A stretch of 6,105 bases of DNA from Acidobacteriota bacterium (GTDB taxonomy: Bacteria; Acidobacteriota; Terriglobia; UBA7540), in NCBI GenBank assembly GCA_021827245.1, contig JAKAWN010000406.1, positions 1-6,105 on the forward strand, read 5' to 3'. The notes below the pieces were generated by a model. It did not search any database, was not told the DNA's origin, and saw only the letters and a list, made by a program, of their open reading frames with translations. A program made the translations under genes and the position numbers. Shown piece after piece: positions 1-6,105 of the stretch (positions are counted from its first letter, which is position 1; the number at the start of each line of letters is the position of its first letter).

Positions 1-2
1 TC

Positions 3-23
3 CCGGGATCAAATTGATCCCGG
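3..23. repeat. Perfect inverted repeat, 10-bp arms with 1-base centre
   Basis: The arms CCGGGATCAA (3-12) and TTGATCCCGG (14-23) are exact reverse complements around A13. No T-run follows on the + strand, so it does not look like an intrinsic terminator for a gene reading in from the left. A repressor operator or a dispersed palindromic repeat is equally possible. A second hairpin (AGTGGCG 41-47 with CGCCACT 54-60) follows closely. The function is unknown. Confidence 0.5.
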
Positions 24-222
24 AGCAAAACATGCGAAAAAGTGGCGATGATGCGCCACTGCTGGCTCCTTGGCGACGTTATGCTGTTATCAGCAAGGGA
101 CAGCATGCCGCGCGAGCGGCTCAGGTGAGATAAAGCTGCATGGGCCAACCACCAGGGCGAAAGATTTCCCGCACACATGTGCCGACCACAGGGGGCGTTA
201 CACCCTGCAAATCCAGAGCCGT

Positions 223-252
223 TATCGGCATATATCGGCAAGCATGCTTGCC
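223..252. repeat. 10-bp-spaced direct repeat running into a perfect 16-bp palindrome
   Basis: TATCGGCA occurs at 223-230 and again at 233-240, one helical turn apart. The second copy runs into GGCAAGCATGCTTGCC (237-252), a perfect 16-bp palindrome with no spacer. Helical-turn-spaced repeats plus a palindrome fit a protein-binding site, for example an operator or a recombinase accessory site. With no loop, the palindrome is less suited to an RNA hairpin than its neighbours. The role is inferred only. Confidence 0.45.
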
Positions 253-615
253 TCACAGTGATCCATGGCAGCGATGCCTGAATGCGCAACTGAAGAAGCG
301 GTCGGTGATTCATTCGCGTGCACACGCAAAGTGACGCCGACACAAAGGGCGGGTGAAACCCCGCCCGATAAGGCCCGCCTAGAGCGAGCGCAAAATGTCA
401 CCGCATTCCACGGTAAGGAATGCCTGTTCAACCCACGCTGGGTGACCGGCGCGATAAAAGGATTTCCACATTGAAAGGCCAAGGGCCTGAAGGACGCAGC
501 TACTAATACGAATCATCACTGACGAGTACCCCCTCACAGGGGTAAGGGTGTCCCGCGTAAGCGGCGTGCAGACCACGGTCTTCCACGTCACCCTCCGAAA
601 CTCACCGGATCAATC

Positions 616-715
616 CGGCGGGCGTGATGATTCAGGCTGACCGCACCGCAAGGTGCGGGTAGCAAAGGTCCCAAATACGCAAGAAATGGACAATCAGCCT
701 ACTGCTCGCCCGCCG
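616..715 (+). other. Three-level nested helix directly before the recombinase gene
   Basis: Outer helix CGGCGGGCG (616-624) pairs with CGCCCGCCG (707-715). Middle helix AGGCTGA (634-640) pairs with TCAGCCT (694-700). The inner hairpin CCGCACC-GCAA-GGTGCGG (641-658) stacks directly on the middle helix. The outer 5' arm shares bases 616-618 with a competing hairpin, CCGGAT (605-610) with ATCCGG (613-618). The region could therefore switch between two folds or open the top of the outer helix. This is the best-supported structured module in the window. A role in controlling the downstream recombinase is possible but inferred. Confidence 0.5.
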
Positions 716-741
716 TAATCGTCGTTAGCCTTTTTATATGG

Positions 742-746
742 GGAGG
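742..746 (+). promoter_or_regulatory. Ribosome binding site of the recombinase gene
   Basis: GGAGG, within GGGGAGGAG, lies 4 bases before the ATG at 751. This supports 751 over the in-frame ATG at 769, which has no comparable site at a usable distance. The site lies outside the last RNA helix (ends 715), so it is not sequestered in the fold described upstream. Confidence 0.7.
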
Positions 747-750
747 AGTC

Positions 751-1650
751 ATGTCGTTACAAGAGGAAATGTTACGCATTGCGCGGGACGCCGGCGGCGC
801 CCTGCGTACCCGGGAGCACCGGGAACGCATCACCAAAGAGTTTTGCCGATTCTTGCGCGAGTGGAATATCCAGACTCGTCATATTGACGATATCAAGGTG
901 CGGCAGATCAAAGCCTATATTGACCATCTGCGCAAGAGAGGTTTGGGGCAAAGAACCCTGCAAAACACCATGTCGGCGCTCCGAACGGTGCTGACCACCG
1001 CCGGGCGCGGCCCCTTTGCCGAGCATCGGGAATTGAGCAATGCCGCGCTCGGCCTGTCGGGTGCATCACGGGATGGAACCCATGAAGCCATTGATGACGC
1101 TCATTACCAGGAGGCATGGGCGCAGGTGCTGCAACTGGACCCTACCGGCGGTGTGGCCGCCGTGATGGCCCTGCAAAGGAAACTCGGACTCCGGGCACTG
1201 GAGGCGTTACGCCCAAGAGCGGATACCCTCACCCGGTGGGAGCAAGAGGCTCTGAAAGACGGCGCCATCCACGTCATCGAAGGCACCAAGGGTGGCCGGC
1301 CCCGCAAGCAGAGTGTGATCGACCAGGAAGGTGCCCTGGAGTCCATACTTCACGCACAACAGGTACTGGCTCAAAACAACACCGTCTACCTGATCAATGG
1401 CAGAAGCGGCACTCTGAAGTCGGCCTACGACCGATACCACCGGGTCCTACGCACAGCTGGACTCAGGGGGGCGCGGGCCTCTCATGGACTGCGTTATGCC
1501 TGGGCGGACCAAGCCATGGCATTCTACCGGGCGCGCGGCTACAGCCTGCGGGAAGCCCTCGCCTTGGTCGCCCAGGATCTCGGCCATGGTGATGGACGGG
1601 GCAGGTATGTGGCGCAGGTTTACTATGGTCGCCGTAAGGAAGGGGCATGA
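751..1650 (+). CDS. Tyrosine recombinase (integrase domain-containing protein)
   Basis: A complete 299-residue site-specific recombinase of the tyrosine (phage integrase/XerD-like) superfamily, expected to cut and rejoin DNA through a 3'-phosphotyrosine intermediate. The N-terminal part (about 1-90) is a helical SAM-like core-binding domain; the C-terminal part (about 110-299) is catalytic. Visible active-site residues: Arg148 in LGLRALEA, Lys180 in GTKGG, the His245-Gly-Leu-Arg248 box, His279 in LGHGDG, and Tyr291 near the end in VAQVYYG as the likely nucleophile (Tyr286 is an alternative). All core residues are present, so it appears active. The start ATG follows GGAGG at 742-746 with a 4-base spacer. 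It resembles the integrase domain-containing proteins of integrative conjugative elements (SAM-like N-domain plus Integrase_1 type) more than a phage integrase with an arm-binding domain. That subfamily assignment comes from memory of the family, not a search. No att site or tRNA is visible nearby. Confidence 0.88.
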   Translation: MSLQEEMLRIARDAGGALRTREHRERITKEFCRFLREWNIQTRHIDDIKVRQIKAYIDHLRKRGLGQRTLQNTMSALRTVLTTAGRGPFAEHRELSNAALGLSGASRDGTHEAIDDAHYQEAWAQVLQLDPTGGVAAVMALQRKLGLRALEALRPRADTLTRWEQEALKDGAIHVIEGTKGGRPRKQSVIDQEGALESILHAQQVLAQNNTVYLINGRSGTLKSAYDRYHRVLRTAGLRGARASHGLRYAWADQAMAFYRARGYSLREALALVAQDLGHGDGRGRYVAQVYYGRRKEGA

Positions 1651-2136
1651 CTGTGGGTATTTTGGCGGATTTCGGTAACGGAGGCTGATGGGTTGATGTC
1701 TGGCGGCCCGGACCTGTCGGTCTGCGCGGAAAGAAAAAGTATACTGGCCGTGTCCTGGCGGTACATAGCCCGCTATGGATGGTCATGGAGAGGGCGTGGG
1801 GCAGGGTGGGGGATGACCTAAAGGTATCCTAACAGTGCGCAAGAGCCCTCAAGGCTTTTCCGCCATGTCTGGAACGCCGAGACCGAAAAGTGGAATGGCA
1901 CGTTCTTTGAAAATCCCATTATGGTAGTGGTGCTGCCGCCATGGCTCTTTGGCCGCTACCTTTTCCAGGCATGAAGGGCTAGGATATGCAAACAAGCAGG
2001 AGGCCAAGGATTTGGCGAGCACATAACGACGCATGGCCGCACGCAAAAACAACGTGATCAATATAACGACCCAACCCGGATTGCATAACACGTCTTTCAC
2101 GAGTTATGCACATTTTGCCGGGCTACGGTATTCCCG
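1651..2136. other. Intergenic stretch with no recognisable gene
   Basis: About 490 bases separate the recombinase from the helicase stub. Neither strand gives a protein I recognise. An open frame on + from 1822 to 1974 lacks a convincing start and ribosome site. A minus-strand frame at 1849-2100 (83 codons) has no recognisable motif. A weak hairpin (GACC 1711-1714 with GGTC 1719-1722) is not followed by a T-run. The stretch may be decayed coding sequence, but I cannot show from what. Confidence 0.5.
2082..2110. repeat. 29-base imperfect inverted repeat
   Basis: TGCATAAC (2082-2089) pairs exactly with GTTATGCA (2103-2110). After an A-A mismatch, CGT (2091-2093) pairs with ACG (2099-2101) around a CTTTC loop. 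It lies just upstream of the helicase stub. It could be an operator, a hairpin, or a junction scar. A TTTT at 2113-2116 follows, but the stem is too AT-rich to call an intrinsic terminator with confidence. Confidence 0.4.
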
Positions 2137-2259
2137 ATGAGCCTGACGCCTTACCACGCCAAATACTTCGCCTACGAGCCAACCAAGCGCTGCCCGCCGG
2201 ACAGTGCCCAGGTCGACCTGAACTCCCATCAGGTCGATGCGGCGCTGTTCGCCTTATAC
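2137..2259 (+). pseudogene. N-terminal remnant of a large SNF2/DEAD-type helicase
   Basis: The first 40 or so codons from ATG 2137 read like the conserved start of large SNF2-related helicases found in restriction and defence loci. Visible pieces are MSLTPYHAKYFAYE, then AQVDLNSHQVDAALFA, which resembles the usual DLNPHQVDAALFAF block before the ATPase domain. Compared with my memory of the family, roughly a dozen residues are missing between PPDS and AQVDLN, and Pro replaces the usual Leu after YFAYE. After ALFA the similarity stops; the expected DEVGLGKT Walker A block is absent, and the frame runs on without recognisable content to 2427, overlapping the next gene. No good ribosome site precedes 2137. 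This is best read as a truncated relic left by deletion or replacement. Full-length relatives are about 1000 residues. Confidence 0.6.
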
Positions 2260-2280
2260 TCATCCGATCTATTGAAACCG

Positions 2281-2306
2281 TCGACAGGTTCCTGTGAACC
2301 TGTCGA
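2281..2306. repeat. Perfect inverted repeat, 11-bp arms with 4-base loop
   Basis: TCGACAGGTTC (2281-2291) and GAACCTGTCGA (2296-2306) are exact reverse complements around CTGT. It sits just after the point where helicase similarity ends and about 110 bases before the ATPase gene. AAAAG follows on the + strand and no T-run is present, so intrinsic termination on this strand is unlikely. The TCGACAGG-type arm resembles dispersed palindromic repeats of proteobacterial genomes; that comparison is from memory. It may mark the deletion or insertion junction. Confidence 0.55.
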
Positions 2307-2381
2307 AAAGGGATGCCGAGATCACCTGCAGAATTTTGTCGAACATATCGAGCTACAGGCTCCTGCTCTGAGCCAGCAGAG

Positions 2382-2393
2382 ACAGTATACTGT
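2382..2393. promoter_or_regulatory. 12-bp palindrome with a -10-like TATACT, upstream of ietA
   Basis: ACAGTATACTGT is a perfect palindrome ending 26 bases before the ietA start codon. It contains TATACT (2386-2391), which matches five of six bases of the sigma-70 -10 consensus. No good -35 hexamer stands 16-18 bases upstream, so any promoter would be weak or activator-dependent. A dimeric repressor bound here would cover the -10 and could autoregulate the operon. This is a candidate only. Confidence 0.25.
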
Positions 2394-2405
2394 GCGTGGA
2401 TTTAT

Positions 2406-2410
2406 GGAGG
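2406..2410 (+). promoter_or_regulatory. Ribosome binding site deciding the ietA start
   Basis: GGAGG lies 9 bases before the ATG at 2420. An in-frame GTG at 2396 lies upstream of this site and would add eight residues, but it has no comparable site of its own. The ATG at 2420 is therefore preferred. Confidence 0.65.
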
Positions 2411-2419
2411 GCGTTGGCC

Positions 2420-3418
2420 ATGGCTAGCGGCAAGATACTGAGACAGTTGGTAAAAGCGGGAGCGGTTGGAGATGCGACCGCTTTCCGCCAAGCATCCGAG
2501 GCCATCATCCAGGAAGAGCGGCAGAAGCAACATCATCTGCTCGCCAACGACCTTGAGCAAATTCTTTACGGCGGGGGGCATCGCCAGGCATCGGCGGCAA
2601 CCCGAGGGCTGAGAGAGCGCATCCCCATGGATCAGGAGCGTGGTCTGCCGCTCCTTGGCCTCCGTGAGCCTGGACGTGACCTGGAAGATGTCGTCCTTAC
2701 CGAAGAAAACCAGCAGGTCATCGACGATATTCTCGAACAGCACCACCGTGCTGATGTGCTCAGAAGCTACGGCCTACGTCCTGCGGACAAGCTCCTCTTC
2801 TGTGGACCGCCGGGTTGCGGCAAGACGCTGACGGCAGAGGTTGTTGCCGCGGAACTGAGCCTTCCGTTGGCCCTCATCCGCCTCGACAGTGTGGTTTCCT
2901 CCTATCTTGGTGAGACGGCCGCCAATTTGCGCAAGGTCTTCGACTTCATCGACTCCACACCTATGGTAGCTTTGTTCGACGAATTCGATTCACTAGGCAA
3001 GGAGCGGGCGGACGCCAGCGAGCATGGCGAACTCAAGCGTGTGGTCAACGCCGTACTGCAAATGCTGGACGCCTATCAGGGTAAAAGCCTCATTATTGCC
3101 GCCACTAACCATGAAGGCATGCTCGACTCCGCCATCTGGCGACGCTTCGAGGAAGTACTGATATTTAGCCTGCCCACACGGGAGCAACTTGCACAGCTTC
3201 TCAAGATCAAGCTGCGCGGCGTGCGCCGTGATTTTGAATTGGACGACGAGCGGGTTCTTGCCCTCTTCCCCGGCATGTCGCATGCCGACGTGGAACGGGT
3301 GCTGCGTCATGCCATCAAGGAAATGATCCTCAAGGGCCAGGAGTTCCTCCAGTTCCGCCATCTGGAAAAAGCCCAGGAGCGTGAGTTGAACAGAAAACGA
3401 CAACTGTCGGGGGTGTAA
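2420..3418 (+). CDS. ietA: AAA+ ATPase of an ietAS-type anti-phage system
   Basis: A 332-residue cytoplasmic ATPase of the classic AAA clade (FtsH/katanin-like core). Residues 1-110 form a charged helical N-terminal region; the AAA module covers about 115-310. Visible motifs: Walker A GPPGCGKT (129-136), pore-loop-like SYLGE (161-165) with an aromatic Tyr, Walker B ALFDEFD (184-190, Asp187/Glu188), sensor 1 AATN (227-230), arginine-finger candidates Arg241/Arg242 in WRRF, and a C-terminal small domain around GMSHADVERVLRHA (285-298). All are intact. The aromatic pore loop suggests it threads or remodels a protein substrate. The next gene, six bases on, encodes an S8 protease. This ATPase plus subtilase pair is the arrangement reported as ietAS among experimentally tested defence systems. 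A natural model is that the ATPase senses infection or feeds substrates to the protease, but this is inference. The gene symbol rests on architecture and pairing, not a search. Confidence 0.85.
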   Translation: MASGKILRQLVKAGAVGDATAFRQASEAIIQEERQKQHHLLANDLEQILYGGGHRQASAATRGLRERIPMDQERGLPLLGLREPGRDLEDVVLTEENQQVIDDILEQHHRADVLRSYGLRPADKLLFCGPPGCGKTLTAEVVAAELSLPLALIRLDSVVSSYLGETAANLRKVFDFIDSTPMVALFDEFDSLGKERADASEHGELKRVVNAVLQMLDAYQGKSLIIAATNHEGMLDSAIWRRFEEVLIFSLPTREQLAQLLKIKLRGVRRDFELDDERVLALFPGMSHADVERVLRHAIKEMILKGQEFLQFRHLEKAQERELNRKRQLSGV

Positions 3419-3424
3419 TACACA

Positions 3425-5739
3425 ATGGAAGCTTATCCTCATCTCAGGATTGAGCGCGAGCAACCCGTCAAGCAAAAGCGTCCTGGGCAACCTCCCCACC
3501 TTCTCCGCCCAACAGATTTGCTGGCCCATGCGCGCAAACTTCAACAAAGCCTGACGACGGCAATTGAGGCGGCAGATAAAGACATCGGCGGATTTGATGG
3601 TCGGCCGCTTTTCAAGCTCAAAGTGGGAGCGCTGCCGCCGGAGCAAATCGAGCAGGGATTCCCAGGTGTCGAGGTCGTGAGTCAGGAAGACGGCGGTTAT
3701 GCACTTGCCTTCGCCGATAAAACTGCATTGGATGAGTTCGAGGCTAGGCTTAGCCAACTCGCGGATGGTAAGACCCCCAAGTACGCCCATATTCTCTATG
3801 CGCTGGAGGCGTTTGACCACTGGACGCCGGAAGACCGTATGGGTTGGGCTTTGAAACGCGAGGGCCTGCCAGCACAAGAGGCTTTCATCCTTGATGTGGA
3901 GTTATGGCCTCTTGGGCGAAGCGATGAGCGTGAGGCAATGATAACGGCCTTCAATACATGGCTGATCAAGGAGGAAGTCGCAATACTGGATCGCATCAAC
4001 GCCGAAGATTTTGTGGCCTATCGACTGAGACTCTCTCGAAAACAGGCTGAAGCGTTGCTGAAGCACCGCGATGTCCGGGCCGCTGACCTGCCGCCACGCC
4101 TGGGAGTGGAACTGGCTGTTACGCAGATCGATATTCAGGACGTCACCCAATCCCCGCCACCGGGTAATGCTCCATTGGTTGCCGTGCTCGATAGTGGCAT
4201 TGCTGGAGGACACCCGCTACTTGCCCCGGTACTGGGCGACGCACAGGGCTTCCTATTGCCCGACAGGGAGGCCCATGACGACGATGGACATGGCACCATC
4301 GTGGCGGGAATCGCCGTCTACGGCGATATCGAAGCCTGTGCCCAAGCCAAGGAGTTCATCCCCCATCTGCGCCTGTTGAGCGGGCGCGTGCTTGACCGTA
4401 GAGCCGAAACCGACGTGCGTTTCATCGAAAACATCGTGGATGAGGCGGTAAGGTATTTCTACGAATCCTATGGCTGTCGTATCTTCAATCTTTCCTACGG
4501 AAATCTGAACAAGCCCTACTTTGGAGGCCGTATTGGTGGCCTCGCCTATATACCATCGACCGGCTAGCGCGTGAATTAGACGTGCTCTTCGTCGTTCCAA
4601 CGGGCAACTTTGGGGATATTCCTACCAAATGGTTAAGGAACGAATATCCAGATTATTTTTCCAGAGATGAAGCCAAACTGATTGATCCTGCTCCAGCCTT
4701 GAATGCCCTCACTGTCGGGAGCTTGGCCCGTTGGGATCGAAACTACGCGGCATGGCGTCAGCCGAGCGATTTGACGGGAATACCGGTTGCGCTGAGGGAT
4801 CAGCCATCACCCTTTACCCGTTGCGGGTGTTCCGTAAAGGGGGCTATCAAACCCGAATTGGTGGCCTATGGTGGAAATCACGCCATTGATCCCCGGACAG
4901 GAATCGGCTCCAACCGGTGGCTGGGTGAATTGTCGACCGACAAAGATTTTGCGGAAGGGCGGTTGCTTGCGGAAAGGTCGGGCACGAGCTTCGCGGCCCC
5001 ACATATTGCTCATGCTGCCGCACGGTTATTGGCGGAAGTACCCAATGCCAGTATGAATCTGCTTCGTGCGCTGCTAATCGCGAATGGAAAGATACCTATC
5101 GCGACCCAAGCTCTTTTTCACGGTGAGGAAGACCGGATTGCGCAAGTGATTGGTTACGGAATGGTCGATGTTTCCAATCTGTACCGCTCTACCGAAGAGC
5201 AAGTCATTTTGATTGCCGAATCGGCGCTCATCAACAAGCATCACCACTTTTTCGAGGTGCCGATTCCGGAAAGTTTTTACAACAGCGGAAAGAACCGTCG
5301 TAGACGGGAGATCACCGTCGCATTAGCCCACTGCCCTCCGGTCAGGACAACGCGGCTCGACTACAAGGCCAGCCGTTTCCAGTTCCGGCTGGTGGAAGCG
5401 GCAACCCTTGACGAAGCTGTGGACGCTTTCGACAAGGCAACGGTAGAAGATGTCGAAAGTATCAAGGAACTCAACTGCAACAAGACGACCTACGGTTCTC
5501 GGAAACGCGCCTACGGGACGGTCCAAGCGTCCACATGGGCGATCAAACAGAGCCGCACTAGCGGATTATTTGTCGTGGTGACCCGTAACGATCCTGCATG
5601 GGGCGAGCCCTTTACCCTGGAGGAGGAGCCATATGCGTTGGTAATCCGCGTGAGCGACCGGGAAAACGAAGAGGCAAAACTCTATACGGAAATCCGCTCT
5701 CAGTTGCAGGCGCGTGAACGCGCCCGCGTCCGCATTTGA
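3425..5739 (+). pseudogene. ietS: Subtilisin-like (S8) serine protease, frameshifted
   Basis: The partner of the ATPase: a large S8 protease, 770 residues if the frame is restored. The first frame (3425-4567, 380 codons) holds an N-terminal region of about 245 residues, then catalytic Asp256 in VLDSG and His289 in DGHGT. It ends at a TAG 15 bases after the extra bases. The second frame (open through 5739) resumes at ACC 4552 and carries the oxyanion Asn394 in VPTGNFGD, the nucleophile Ser521 in GTSFAAP, and a C-terminal domain of about 200 residues. Removing two bases from the TATATA at 4547-4552 joins ...GGLAY to TIDRLARELDVLFVVPTGN without loss, as expected for the family. As written, neither half has a full triad. 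The GTG at 4582 that could start the second half has no ribosome site. Start ATG 3425 is six bases after the ATPase stop and has only a weak GGGGG (3409-3413), so translation is probably coupled. No signal peptide is visible, so it should act in the cytoplasm. Confidence 0.85.
4547..4552 (+). other. Frameshift site in ietS: TATATA where TATA is expected
   Basis: Upstream of this run the protein reads in the frame of ATG 3425. From ACC (4552-4554) it reads correctly one base back, equal to a two-base insertion. Conserved subtilase sequence continues on both sides, which places the lesion at this run. The cause could be a real mutation, a slip in a short TA repeat, or an assembly or sequencing error. 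Confidence 0.85.
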
Positions 5740-5753
5740 ATAGCGCGCTACTG

Positions 5754-5867
5754 ATGAGCAAGAAACAAAAACGTGAACTCACCCGGATCGCCAAAGATGT
5801 GCGGCAAACGTTGGTGTATCCTCATAGGAAGTTTGGCTTATTGATTTTTTCCAGGAGCGTGGGATGA
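5754..5867 (+). CDS. Possible 37-residue ORF overlapping the DUF2130 start
   Basis: ATG 5754 to TGA 5865-5867 encodes a short basic peptide beginning MSKKQKRELTRIAKDVRQTL. It starts 14 bases after the protease stop, and its end overlaps the next start codon as ATGA (5864-5867), an arrangement typical of translational coupling. There is no good ribosome site before it and no family I recognise. It may be a real small gene, the stub of a longer one, or chance. Confidence 0.25.
   Translation: MSKKQKRELTRIAKDVRQTLVYPHRKFGLLIFSRSVG
5853..5857 (+). promoter_or_regulatory. Ribosome binding site of the DUF2130 gene
   Basis: AGGAG lies 6 bases before the ATG at 5864. It fixes that start and shows the gene can be translated independently of the upstream frame. 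Confidence 0.6.
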
Positions 5868-6105
5868 CGGAGCCAACGATTATCTGCCCAAACTGCAAAA
5901 CGGAAATCAAGCTCACCGAGTCCCTGGCGGCACCGTTGATCGCCGCCACGCGCAAGCATTTCGAGCAACAACTGGCGCCGAAGGACAACGACATCGCCCA
6001 GCGCGAACAGGCTTTGCGCGAAAAGGAAAAGCAGATCGCCGAGGCCAAACGCACGCTGGATGAACAGGTGGCCGATCAGGTAACGGCGCAGCTCAAGTCC
6101 GAGCG
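5864..6105 (+). CDS. DUF2130 domain-containing protein, N-terminal part only
   Basis: The first 80 codons are present; the gene continues past the right edge. The N-terminus has a Cys-Pro-Asn-Cys pair (residues 8-11, ICPNCKTEIKLTE), like half of a zinc ribbon. From about residue 28 on it is a highly charged, Glu/Lys/Gln-rich helix with long heptad-like stretches, a likely coiled coil. This is how DUF2130 (PF09903) proteins begin; the defining domain would lie downstream of the window. The molecular function of the family is not established to my knowledge. It follows the protease gene in the same direction after about 125 bases with its own ribosome site, so it may share the transcript or be a separate neighbour. 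Confidence 0.75.
   Translation, partial: MTEPTIICPNCKTEIKLTESLAAPLIAATRKHFEQQLAPKDNDIAQREQALREKEKQIAEAKRTLDEQVADQVTAQLKSE

Larger units (their letters stand above)
81..715 (+). ncRNA. Candidate long structured RNA or RNA leader upstream of the recombinase
   Basis: No convincing protein gene is present, but the stretch is packed with exact complementary arms. Simple hairpins: 81-87/100-106; 107-111/116-120 (loop GCGA); 267-270/275-278 (loop GCGA); 347-353/360-366; 403-409/417-423 enclosed by 397-402/441-446; 527-532/539-544. Nested modules: 545-550/589-594 encloses a CCGC-GTAA-GCGG hairpin (553-564) and 565-568/584-587 with 570-574/577-581. The last module has 616-624/707-715 enclosing 634-640/694-700, which encloses CCGCACC-GCAA-GGTGCGG (641-658). 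Four loops are GNRA tetraloops when read on the + strand, which favours + as the RNA strand. The last helix ends 35 bases before the recombinase start codon, so this may be a 5' leader or a separate RNA. I do not recognise the class; no group II intron domain V or tmRNA/RNase P signature was seen. The ends are approximate and no promoter was identified. Confidence 0.45.

Noticed and set aside
3..23. Intrinsic terminator at the left edge
   Set aside because: The hairpin is strong, but no T-run follows it on the + strand.
70..591. Several 60-90 codon open frames on both strands in the leader
   Set aside because: They overlap one another, lack ribosome sites and recognisable motifs, and coincide with dense RNA-like stems. 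None is supportable as a gene.
81..715. Group II intron, group I intron, tmRNA or RNase P RNA
   Set aside because: No domain V hairpin with its catalytic triad, no intron-encoded reverse transcriptase and no hallmark conserved blocks of the other RNAs were found by eye.
2082..2110. Integron attC-like site (AAC...GTT arms)
   Set aside because: The arms deviate from the RYYYAAC/GTTRRRY cores, and the whole repeat is 29 bases, far shorter than an attC site with its inner L boxes.
1738..2392. Shared 9-mer AGTATACTG at 1738-1746 and 2384-2392
   Set aside because: Matches of nine bases are expected by chance in a window of this size, and the flanks differ, so I do not call a repeated operator.
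2993..3877. A 294-codon open frame on the minus strand
   Set aside because: It lies opposite the ATPase 3' end and protease 5' end, both of which carry clear family motifs. Its own translation shows no recognisable domain. It is a shadow frame.
4540..4567. Programmed -1 ribosomal frameshift joining the two protease frames
   Set aside because: No classical X-XXY-YYZ slippery heptamer lies between the last conserved residues of frame one and the stop, and no clear stimulatory hairpin was seen. A two-base surplus in TATATA explains the junction more simply.
4253..4600. A minus-strand frame spanning the frameshift region
   Set aside because: It is antisense to well-conserved subtilase sequence and has no motif of its own.

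Overview
The window looks like an accessory region of a proteobacterial chromosome, probably a mobile or defence island. It has mid-range GC, strong Shine-Dalgarno sites, an element-type tyrosine recombinase, a two-gene anti-phage module and debris of another large gene. Nothing here fixes the genus, and no rRNA, tRNA, CRISPR array or insertion-sequence end is visible.

Layout, all recognisable genes on the + strand. Bases 1-750 carry no convincing gene. Much of this stretch folds on paper into nested hairpins, four of them capped by GNRA tetraloops, so it reads like a long structured RNA or an RNA leader. It runs to about 35 bases before a complete 299-residue tyrosine recombinase (751-1650). 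Bases 1651-2136 hold no recognisable gene, only a 29-base inverted repeat near the end. A short stub at 2137-2259 matches the N-terminus of a large SNF2/DEAD-type helicase that has lost its ATPase motifs. A perfect 11-bp-arm hairpin follows it, then a 12-bp palindrome just ahead of the next gene.

The core of the window is an AAA+ ATPase gene (2420-3418) followed after six bases by a subtilisin-like (S8) protease gene (3425-5739). This pairing matches the ietAS anti-phage system. The ATPase keeps all its motifs. The protease gene carries two extra bases in a TATATA run at 4547-4552. This frameshift puts Asp and His in the first frame and the oxyanion Asn and nucleophile Ser in the second. As written the protease is dead, unless the shift is a sequencing error or a reversible slip.

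Downstream, a possible 37-codon ORF overlaps the start of a DUF2130-family gene, which has an N-terminal CxxC and a coiled coil and runs off the right edge.

Working model (inference): the recombinase and its RNA-rich leader belong to an integrated element. The ietAS pair is cargo that sits where a helicase-based system once stood, and the protease arm now appears inactivated.
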